From assembly GCA_016180375.1 (NCBI GenBank), contig JACPBJ010000071.1, positions 1 to 6,404 on the forward strand: 6,404 bases of DNA, in the 5' to 3' direction. Source of the stretch: Nitrososphaerota archaeon. Its GTDB lineage: Archaea; Thermoproteota; Nitrososphaeria; Nitrososphaerales; UBA57. A program made the position numbers and the translations under genes. The notes under the pieces are model-generated. The model searched no databases, was not told the DNA's origin, and saw nothing but the letters and a program-made list of their open reading frames with translations. This document shows, piece after piece, positions 1 to 4,300 of this stretch (the first letter of the stretch is position 1; every line of letters starts with the position of its first letter).

Positions 1-47
1 CTAAATTTTTGCTGTTATTGGCGTCTTAGGGAATAATTCGGTTCTGA

Positions 48-53
48 TTTATA
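48..53 (+). promoter_or_regulatory. Candidate TATA box for the epimerase gene
   Basis: TTTATA lies in an AT-rich stretch. Placing the transcription start about 27 bases downstream of the box centre gives a leader of roughly 35 bases, which would contain the GGAG Shine-Dalgarno site. The prediction rests on spacing and composition alone. Confidence 0.35.
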
Positions 54-101
54 CTTTACATCACTTTGCATAGAGTATTAGTTCATATCCTGCAACCTTA
101 C

Positions 102-105
102 GGAG
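102..105 (+). promoter_or_regulatory. Shine-Dalgarno site of the epimerase gene
   Basis: GGAG ends 7 bases before the ATG at 113. It matches the CCUCC core of archaeal 16S rRNA 3' ends and supports that ATG as the start. Confidence 0.55.
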
Positions 106-112
106 AACCTTC

Positions 113-820
113 ATGAAGGTAGAAGGCGTCGATTCCAAGCAAATGGCAGAATTAGACAGGATCATGGTAGAAGAATACGGTATCGAACTTATCATGATGA
201 TGGAAAATGCTGGTAGGGCTTTGGCGTCAAGGCTACGCGACTCGCTGGGAAGTACAAAAGGGAAAAAGGTCTTGGTGATGGTTGGAAAAGGAAATAACGG
301 CGGTGGTGGGCTAGTCGCAGCAAGACATCTTCACAATTGGGGTGCACATGTTGAGGTTATACTCGCAGATAAGATTGACAATTTTCGTGAAATCCCGGCG
401 AAGCAGCTAAGAATTATCAGGGCTATGAAAATCAAGATGCACCCCGCTAAGGCCAACTTGAAGGTCGGAAAATTTGACGTTATAGTGGATGCGCTTCTTG
501 GCTACAACCAGAAGGGAAATCCAAGAGGAAGCATAGCTGAACTGGTAAATATCGCCAACTCATCTGCAAAGAGCATAATTGCACTAGATATACCAACAGG
601 ACTCGACCCGGACACAGGGAATCCCGGCACTCCTTGCATAAGAGCTGCCGAGACATTAACACTTGCATTTCCAAAGAAAGGGCTCTTGTCTAGGGCTTCA
701 AAACCGTATGTCGGAAGACTGTTTCTGGCAGATATTTCTTTACCAAAGGAGTTATACAGAAAGTTCACAACCAAAGATGACCCATTCCAACAGAACTCAA
801 TCGTCGAACTAGAGGTTTAG
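113..820 (+). CDS. NAD(P)H-hydrate epimerase (YjeF N-terminal domain protein)
   Basis: This 235-residue protein epimerises the R form of hydrated NADH or NADPH to the S form, so that the partner dehydratase can restore the cofactor. It is a cytosolic metabolite-repair enzyme. Visible family motifs run in order: NAGRALA (residues 32-38), the glycine-rich loop GKGNNGGGG (58-66), VDALLG with Asp126 (125-130), LDIPTGLDP with Asp159 (158-166), and a C-terminal segment of the type LTLAFPKKG...GRLFLADI. Many prokaryotes fuse this domain to the ADP/ATP-dependent dehydratase; here it stands alone at the usual length for the isolated domain, so the dehydratase must be elsewhere if present. The ATG at 113 has GGAG seven bases upstream. 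No gene follows on the same strand within 400 bases, so it appears monocistronic. It shows no obvious link to the mercury and thiol genes further on. Confidence 0.9.
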   Translation: MKVEGVDSKQMAELDRIMVEEYGIELIMMMENAGRALASRLRDSLGSTKGKKVLVMVGKGNNGGGGLVAARHLHNWGAHVEVILADKIDNFREIPAKQLRIIRAMKIKMHPAKANLKVGKFDVIVDALLGYNQKGNPRGSIAELVNIANSSAKSIIALDIPTGLDPDTGNPGTPCIRAAETLTLAFPKKGLLSRASKPYVGRLFLADISLPKELYRKFTTKDDPFQQNSIVELEV

Positions 821-846
821 ATATCGTATAGTAACTCTTAGGGAGA

Positions 847-872
847 TTTCTATAATGTGATGTATTATGAAA
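847..872 (+). repeat. Hairpin just downstream of the epimerase gene
   Basis: TTTC plus ATAAT (847-856, one bulged T) pairs with ATTAT plus GAAA (864-872) around the loop GTGATGT, giving nine base pairs. It is enclosed by the GGGAGAT (841) and ATCTCCC (890) arms, so the 841-896 stretch could fold as one stem structure. No T-tract follows, so a simple terminator is not evident. Confidence 0.4.
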
Positions 873-917
873 TAGATGCAACGACCCAGATCTCCCGACA
901 AGTTATAAGAACCCTGC

Positions 918-937
918 AGATAGTATTGGTACTATCT
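918..937. repeat. Perfect 8-bp palindrome, operator-like or bidirectional terminator
   Basis: AGATAGTA and TACTATCT flank a four-base TTGG loop. The core GATAGTATTGGTACTATC matches the palindrome GATAGTATNNATACTATC, seen in the promoters near 3290 and 3880, at all but one arm base. It is followed by TTATTAG on the plus strand and overlaps the stop of the doubtful ORF at 932-1159. Either a transcription-end hairpin or a stray regulator site is possible. Confidence 0.45.
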
Positions 938-1159
938 TATTAGAGCGGAGATGCTGGTTATGCTAGGCTCTGAGTGGCACAAGCATTCACACCTTGTAGA
1001 TTCACACTGGAGATGCTCTGTATAGTAACATTGTGAGGACAGAGTCTTTGTGGGAGATGCTCTAATGTTAGTAAAAGTAACGATTCCGGCAGGGTTCTGT
1101 TTGATCTCCCTGTTTAGGGCTGAGGACTTATCGGTTGCATTGCGGCTCTGCTCACTCAC
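932..1159 (-). CDS. Doubtful small cysteine-rich protein
   Basis: A 75-codon frame starts at GTG (1159) and ends with TAG at 932-934. I do not recognise the product. The C-terminal half carries Cys44, Cys52, Cys57, Cys59, Cys61 and His62; the cluster C-x4-C-x-C-x-C-H could bind a metal. GGTGA stands six bases before the GTG on the minus strand, which is a fair Shine-Dalgarno match. Against it, the frame overlaps the nested repeats of this intergenic region, its codon use is unremarkable, the start is not ATG, and no TATA box is clear. It would be convergent with the epimerase gene and downstream of, and codirectional with, doxX. It may be chance. Confidence 0.25.
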   Translation of the reverse strand: MSEQSRNATDKSSALNREIKQNPAGIVTFTNIRASPTKTLSSQCYYTEHLQCESTRCECLCHSEPSITSISALIR

Positions 1160-1225
1160 TTTCCCTCACCAATTTGCTCCGGATTACAGTTTCGGTTATC
1201 TGATCCCAAAATGGCACTAAGTGAT

Positions 1226-1630
1226 CTAGAGACCAAGTATTGCGTCAAGTGATAAGGGCCCTCCACCTAACAAGGCCAGCGTTACTGCTCCGGCACCGTA
1301 TGCTATGTCCAGCTCGTATCCTAGTACGTATTTCTTCTGCAGCTTGGTCTTTGAGAGTATGGTTGTCGCGACCATCTCTAAGCCTATCAGCAGCCCTACG
1401 ATTGGAGTCAGAAAGCCCAAGATGAGAGCTATTCCTCCGACAAATTCCAGCAACGCAGTAAGCGTTGTCACTGCTGGAGGAACTCCAACAGTCTTCATAA
1501 AGTCCTTGGTCTGCTTCGCACTTGCACCTGAGAGCTTTGGATAACCGTGGACCACAAAGGCTGCTCCTAAAGCCAGTCTAAGCGGTAATACAGCCAATAT
1601 TCCAATGCTTGTTATCGCTTCAAAGACCAT
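1226..1630 (-). CDS. DoxX family membrane protein
   Basis: This is a 134-residue integral membrane protein of the DoxX type. The N-terminal helix ends in the family-like stretch GAAFVVHGYPKL (residues 22-33). Four hydrophobic helices can be placed at about 8-29, 53-71, 73-92 and 107-122, which is the usual size and topology. DoxX proteins are linked to thiol and oxidative stress; in mycobacteria a DoxX works with a sulfurtransferase and superoxide dismutase, and the original DoxD/DoxA pair forms a thiosulfate:quinone oxidoreductase. The protein contains no cysteine, so any redox role would depend on partners. The thioredoxin gene ends 12 bases upstream on the same strand, which suggests one transcript and a shared role in membrane thiol redox. 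A G-rich Shine-Dalgarno site (GGGGGT) overlaps the thioredoxin stop region and supports the ATG at 1630. Confidence 0.88.
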   Translation of the reverse strand: MVFEAITSIGILAVLPLRLALGAAFVVHGYPKLSGASAKQTKDFMKTVGVPPAVTTLTALLEFVGGIALILGFLTPIVGLLIGLEMVATTILSKTKLQKKYVLGYELDIAYGAGAVTLALLGGGPLSLDAILGL

Positions 1631-1637
1631 TCTAATT

Positions 1638-1643
1638 ACCCCC
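1638..1643 (-). promoter_or_regulatory. Shine-Dalgarno site for doxX, touching the thioredoxin stop
   Basis: On the minus strand GGGGGT lies 7 bases before the doxX ATG, and its first G is the last base of the thioredoxin TAG stop. This arrangement points to translational coupling within a two-gene operon. Confidence 0.55.
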
Positions 1644-2026
1644 TACGTGAGTAGAACATGGTTGATTTGCTGTCTATAGTAGTCCTTCCTGCCGGCCCCT
1701 GAGAGGCGATAGGTTTCCTTTCCATCTCTGAAAAAGATGACAGTGGGAATACCACTAACTCCATACTGGCTAGCCAACTCTGGGTTCTCGTCCACGTTCA
1801 CCTTGACGAAGCGGACCTTACCCTCAAACTCTTGAGCCAACTCCTGTATGATAGGCGCCACCATCCTGCACGGACCGCACCAATCGGCGTAGAAATCTAC
1901 GACCGCTGGCACCTTTGTGCCCAAGACATCACTTCCGAAGGTTTTGGTAGTTGAGTGAATCAGGCTACTACCCTGCAACTTACTTGATTCTCGATCTGGC
2001 AATTTTTTCACTGCCATCCCTATCAT
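1643..2026 (-). CDS. trxA: Thioredoxin
   Basis: This small cytosolic dithiol-disulfide oxidoreductase reduces protein disulfides. Counted from the upstream ATG (127 residues), it has a poorly conserved N-terminal stretch of about 30 residues. The thioredoxin fold follows: VVDFYADWCGPCRM with the redox pair Cys50 and Cys53 in WCGPC (49-53), VNVDENPELASQYGV (77-90), and IPT with the cis-proline at residue 94. The C-terminal helix is normal. The start is uncertain. ATG at 2026 and an in-frame ATG at 2017 are only about 12 and 21 bases from the centre of the TATA box at 2035-2042. An in-frame GTG at 2011 sits about 27 bases from it, the spacing seen at the two plus-strand promoters near 3295 and 3881. 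It is the first gene of an operon with doxX and diverges from a broken HxlR gene, a regulator type often found next to such redox genes. Confidence 0.93.
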   Translation of the reverse strand: MIGMAVKKLPDRESSKLQGSSLIHSTTKTFGSDVLGTKVPAVVDFYADWCGPCRMVAPIIQELAQEFEGKVRFVKVNVDENPELASQYGVSGIPTVIFFRDGKETYRLSGAGRKDYYRQQINHVLLT

Positions 2027-2034
2027 TAGTCAAG

Positions 2035-2042
2035 TATTTATA
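2035..2042 (-). promoter_or_regulatory. TATA box of the thioredoxin-doxX operon
   Basis: TATAAATA on the minus strand, followed by CTT. The 11-base word TATAAATACTT is identical to that in the promoter at 3292-3302, although the flanking bases differ. Its position fits a leaderless transcript starting near the GTG at 2011 rather than the ATG at 2026. Confidence 0.55.
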
Positions 2043-2079
2043 TCTGGTAGTGTTTCTTAACTAACTAGGTATAATTAAC

Positions 2080-2441
2080 TTGAGCAAGTCAAGTCAGCTT
2101 GACCAGGAATCCTTTGAGGAGTGTAAGTTCACTTACTCCATCTGGAATAATCTAAACAAATTATGGACTCTACCAGTAATACATGAATTAGGACACAAGG
2201 AACCCGCCAGGTTTAACGAGCTAAAGAGGCGGATCGAACAGACCTTGAGCGTCATGGCATCATACAGAGAAAGGTCCTCCCTGAAACCCCGCCTAGAGTT
2301 GAGTACTCGCTTACCATGAAAGGTTGGGAACTACACGCATTGTCGTGCCAGCTCGCTAAGTGGGTTACGAAATGGAATGGTCAGGATATTACTGTAGAGC
2401 CGATTCGAGAGAAGGTTTACGATCCCGGATCAGGAAAGTAG
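2080..2441 (+). pseudogene. Broken HxlR-family transcriptional regulator
   Basis: The frame from TTG at 2080 encodes a typical HxlR N-terminus: a cysteine before the first helix (Cys15), WNNLNKLWTLPVIHEL, and the RFNELKRRIE stretch of the winged helix. After about base 2253 this frame drifts and stops at 2317-2319. From about 2265 another frame takes over with RKVLPETPPRVEYSLTMKGWEL (residue run split by no gap), then an AKW motif and a TAG at 2439-2441; this is the wing and C-terminal helix of the same family. Compared with the intact HxlR at 2905-3264, about 8-10 codons between the two parts are missing, including part of the recognition-helix region. A deletion of 1 modulo 3 bases (for example 25 or 28) explains both the loss and the shift. 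It diverges from thioredoxin-doxX and was probably once its regulator. Confidence 0.8.
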
Positions 2442-2904
2442 CATTTAGCCTCAGGGCAATTCTAGAAGGAAACTTAGGTCTAAAAATCGGGGTCCTAGGC
2501 GCAATTTGAAACCAGAGATAATTCCATAAGCATTTTCTAACCCAACCCTACTCTGGACATCGCAGGTTTGCATAGTAGCAGGCAGGCTTAGCTTCCAACG
2601 TCTAGACAAATGCGCGGCAGTTAACGGTTCTGAACGCTCTACAGAAGCTCTAGAGTATTAATTTAGGATGGCAAAGGCGAATAACCAAGAATTGGTCTTT
2701 CTTCATGTCGTAGAGGGGAAGCATGTTGTGCAAGAATTGGAGGAGCAAGCTAGGATTCGGGGAATTTCAGAGTCGGTCCATCATAGTTTAGACAAACTTT
2801 GTGCATCTTATTCTTCTTTGACCTTTCTAATACTTCCCCAGTCTTCATGTGACCGTTGAGGAAGGTACCTACGAGGTGCTGTGCTTCTTTTGCTCTGAAG
2901 ATGG
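2442..2904. other. Decayed region between two HxlR genes
   Basis: This 463-base stretch contains no intact recognisable gene. It holds the universal stress protein remnant near 2593-2790. A minus-strand 61-codon frame (2750-2935, TTG start) is open but unrecognised and overlaps the end of the intact HxlR gene. From 2442 to about 2590 I see no coding or structural signal. The content fits an area of gene loss. Confidence 0.5.
2593..2790 (+). pseudogene. Universal stress protein (UspA-like) remnant
   Basis: Read in the frame of the ATG at 2668, the sequence gives AAVNGSERSTEALEY, then a TAA stop at 2659-2661, then FRMAKANNQELVFLHVVEG and a helix-like KHVVQELEEQARIRGI. This is the N-terminal third of a Usp domain: the first beta strand with the V(D/N)GS nucleotide-loop start, the first helix ending in ALEYA-like sequence, and the second strand with LHVVE. 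The TAA replaces a codon in the middle of the first helix. The C-terminal half with the G-x2-G-x9-G(S/T) ATP-binding motif is absent, and similarity fades after about 2770. A 63-codon ORF from 2668 remains open but lacks the nucleotide-binding start, so it is unlikely to make a working protein. Confidence 0.65.
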
Positions 2905-3264
2905 TCACCTCATCACTGATTGTAGTATTATACAATCCTTATGGCTAGATCTGTCCACTGCCCATTTGATGACTGGTATTATTGCCTCCCGTAGCTTCCT
3001 TCCATCTTCTGTCAGCGAATACTCAACCCGTGGAGGTATTTCATTAAAGGGTTTTCTATGGACTATCCCAGAATCATTAAGTTGCTTAAGGGTGTCTGCT
3101 AGTGTCTTGGGACTTATTCCCTTTAATTCATTCATGATATTATTGTATCTCATTGCGGAGGTATTACCCAGAACCGCCACGATTAGCAGAGCCCATTTCT
3201 TACTTATGATGTCTATTACTCCCTGAATGGGACACTTATCGATTACTTTACTTTCTTGTCGCAT
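2905..3264 (-). CDS. HxlR-family winged-helix transcriptional regulator
   Basis: This intact 119-residue DNA-binding protein is expected to act as a dimer. Family features in order: Cys11-Pro12 ahead of the first helix, IDIISKKWALLIVAVL (residues 17-32), the helix-turn-helix around RYNNIMNELKGISPKTLADTL (39-59, split here by helix boundaries), LNDSGIVHRK (62-71), the wing motif PPRVEYSLTEDG (77-88) and a C-terminal dimer helix. HxlR proteins sense thiol-reactive compounds, aldehydes or other ligands; in HypR-type members the N-terminal cysteine forms a disulfide. Here Cys11 and Cys111 are the only cysteines, so a thiol or metal signal is possible but unproven. The gene diverges from the DUF7482-like gene across a 58-base gap holding a palindromic TATA element, and that element recurs before the MerT-like gene. 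Autoregulation and control of both genes is the simplest inference. Confidence 0.88.
   Translation of the reverse strand: MRQESKVIDKCPIQGVIDIISKKWALLIVAVLGNTSAMRYNNIMNELKGISPKTLADTLKQLNDSGIVHRKPFNEIPPRVEYSLTEDGRKLREAIIPVIKWAVDRSSHKDCIILQSVMR
2918..2937. repeat. 7-bp inverted repeat in the 3' end of the HxlR gene
   Basis: GATTGTA and TACAATC flank six bases. It lies inside the last codons of the intact HxlR gene and just upstream of its stop, and also spans the TTG start of the doubtful minus-strand ORF at 2750-2935. No T-tract follows on either strand. Its function is unclear. Confidence 0.3.
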
Positions 3265-3276
3265 ATCTACTATTAA

Positions 3277-3301
3277 CTATAAAGTTGATAGTATAAATAC
3301 T
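3277..3301 (+). promoter_or_regulatory. Operator-promoter element, copy 1 (divergent HxlR / DUF7482-like)
   Basis: The element reads CTATAAA, six partly variable bases, then AGTATAAATACT. The last part is a near-palindrome (AGTAT-AA-ATACT) that contains the TATAAATA box at 3292-3299. The box centre is about 27 bases before the ATG at 3323, giving a leaderless mRNA. On the minus strand the same bases contain TTTATAC about 30 bases before the HxlR ATG at 3264, so the site could control both directions. It matches copy 2 at 22 of 25 positions. Confidence 0.7.
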
Positions 3302-3322
3302 TCCCAAGGTGAATTATAGAAT

Positions 3323-3830
3323 ATGACTACCAGTAAGGCCATAGTCACCGGCATTCTTTTGGTCGCTGTGGTCTTCTTAGGAGGGTACTTTGTTGGAGAG
3401 ATGGCTGTTTTCCAAACGGCCCCGCGAAATGGCTCTATGATTTCTAATCCTGTTCATACACACGGAGGCGTCGGATCAGCAAGTTGTTGCCATGTTAAGT
3501 GCAATGATGGGATCGCCCGTAATTCTGGTTCCAAGTCTTAAGGACGTCCCCGCTTCATCGCTTGGCGATGTGCATGTCTTTGTAAACGGTGTTAAAGGAG
3601 AAGGACCGTTCGGCTTCCAGCCAGATGTGTTCAGCTCGGTACCGGGCGACAAAGACTACACACCTCTGAGGGCTGTCAAACTAGTAAGCTGGAAGGAAGG
3701 CGCGACTGCGAAGGAGCTCAAGTCAATCGAAGAAATAAAGGGTGCAGAAGCGAAAGGTGAGATAACGATATCCAGCTCAGGTGCCGTAGTCAATATGCCA
3801 ATGGTCAAATGGCCAGGCGGACAAAGGTGA
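3323..3830 (+). CDS. Membrane-anchored DUF7482-like protein, frameshifted
   Basis: Two overlapping frames form one interrupted gene. The first (ATG 3323 to stop 3541) starts with an N-terminal membrane anchor or signal helix, about residues 5-27, and a linker through HTHGG (45-49). The second, usable from about 3468, reads ASDQQVVAMLSAMMGSPVI and continues into a soluble domain with VHVFVNGVKGEGPFGFQPDVF, a VPGDKDY loop, a KLVSWKEG strand, an AEAKGEITI segment and a VVNMPMVKWPGG end. I associate this pattern with the DUF7482 family, from memory and without a search. The span of 508 bases is one more than a multiple of three, so removing one base between about 3464 and 3475 restores a continuous 168-residue protein. 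The intact promoter, shared with the MerT-like gene, argues for a recent mutation, a sequencing error or, less likely, +1 frameshifting. Function unknown; the domain probably faces outside the cell. Confidence 0.7.
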
Positions 3831-3862
3831 AGTTACTATCTCGGCATATAGTTCCTACCTAG

Positions 3863-3887
3863 CTATAAACTCGACAGTATAAATACT
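3863..3887 (+). promoter_or_regulatory. Operator-promoter element, copy 2 (MerT-like gene)
   Basis: The same CTATAAA, six bases, AGTATAAATACT element as at 3277-3301, with only three differences, all in the spacer. With three more bases, 3873-3890 reads GACAGTATAAATACTATC, an 18-base palindrome with one mismatch. The TATAAATA box at 3878-3885 is centred about 28 bases before the ATG at 3910. The conserved bases extend well beyond a TATA box, so a regulator site is likely. Confidence 0.7.
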
Positions 3888-3909
3888 ATCCTTTGTATAG
3901 TAATGTACA

Positions 3910-4242
3910 ATGGGCAGTAAAAAGAAAGAGCAACTTGTACAGATATGCGAGGTGCCTAACCGCAAAAGCCCGATCTATTCGATGATCGCTCTTCCTTGGT
4001 GCTGTATACTTCCGGTTAGTATCTCTTGGTTAGGTGTTGGCAGTGCATTCCTAGCAGCCCTTCTGCGTCCAATGACCATTCCTCTCTTAGGTACATCTGC
4101 AATTCTGTTGGGATATTCACACTATAAGGTATGGGCGCAGGGCCATCGTTCTAAACCTCAAATATTCTGGCTGACCATTAGCACTGCTATCTCAGTAAGC
4201 TTCTGGAGTTGGTCGATACTTGTGATGAGAGCTTTATTTTGA
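3910..4242 (+). CDS. MerT-like small membrane protein, probable mercuric ion transporter
   Basis: This 110-residue protein has three predicted membrane helices at about 24-49, 54-71 and 85-108. The first contains the vicinal pair Cys31-Cys32 in ALPWCCILPVSISWLGVGSA (residues 27-46). A Cys-Cys pair followed by LP and then LG-x-GSA in the first helix is characteristic of MerT and related mercury importers, which pass Hg(II) inward to MerA. Length and three-helix topology match MerT (about 116 residues). One difference stands out: MerT has a second cysteine pair in the loop between helices two and three, whereas here that loop (SHYKVWAQGHRSKPQ) has none. The only other cysteine is Cys13 in the N-terminal tail. 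The mRNA should be leaderless from the TATA element at 3878-3885. It converges with the merA operon, which supports the mercury role, although other thiol-binding cargo cannot be excluded. Confidence 0.65.
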   Translation: MGSKKKEQLVQICEVPNRKSPIYSMIALPWCCILPVSISWLGVGSAFLAALLRPMTIPLLGTSAILLGYSHYKVWAQGHRSKPQIFWLTISTAISVSFWSWSILVMRALF

Positions 4243-4300
4243 AAGTGAGTGTTTTGTCCTCTCGTTCTTGGTTTTCTCTTCCACACCTTCCGCAACCACT
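4243..4300 (+). terminator. T-rich convergent gap, probable plus-strand terminator
   Basis: The 58-base gap between the convergent MerT-like and merA-operon stops is pyrimidine-rich on the plus strand, with TTTT at 4251-4254, TTCTTGGTTTTCTCTT at 4265-4280 and no strong hairpin. Oligo-T runs are the usual archaeal termination signal, so this would end the plus-strand transcript. The minus strand is purine-rich here and shows no equivalent signal. Confidence 0.4.

Larger units (their letters stand above)
821..1225. other. Intergenic region with nested inverted repeats, no confident gene
   Basis: About 400 bases separate the epimerase stop from the convergent doxX stop. GGGAGAT occurs at 841-847 and 1052-1058 and its complement ATCTCCC at 890-896 and 1104-1110, giving two similar units of 56 and 59 bases. 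AGAACCCTGCAG at 908-919 is matched inversely by CGGCAGGGTTCT at 1087-1098 (11 of 12). GGAGATGCT occurs three times (947, 1009, 1053). A local hairpin lies at 847-872 and a perfect one at 918-937. I see no tRNA, rRNA, RNase P or SRP signature. It could be a structured transcript, a decayed small mobile element, or 3' untranslated sequence. Confidence 0.5.

Noticed and set aside
947..1061. Three GGAGATGCT copies as a possible CRISPR array
   Set aside because: The repeat is only nine bases, spacings are unequal (62 and 44), and no cas gene is present.
1211..1228. CACTAAGTG near the doxX stop as a terminator hairpin
   Set aside because: The arms are only four bases with a one-base centre and no oligo-T run beyond TTTT, too weak to call.
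1240..1544. Two plus-strand ORFs
   Set aside because: They are antisense to the DoxX gene and show no family motif or ribosome site.
2750..2935. A 61-codon minus-strand ORF beginning with TTG
   Set aside because: It overlaps the end of the intact HxlR gene, has no clear ribosome site at a usable distance, and I recognise no family. Codon use is not absurd, so it is noted in the decayed-region entry but not called.
2849..3226. A 125-codon plus-strand ORF
   Set aside because: It is antisense to the intact HxlR gene, whose wing and helix motifs define the coding strand.
3473..3502. A CCHVKC motif in the first frame of the 3323 gene, looking like a metal-binding site
   Set aside because: It lies downstream of the probable frameshift point; the other frame reads QQVVAML here and continues into the conserved domain, so the cysteines are likely out-of-frame translation.
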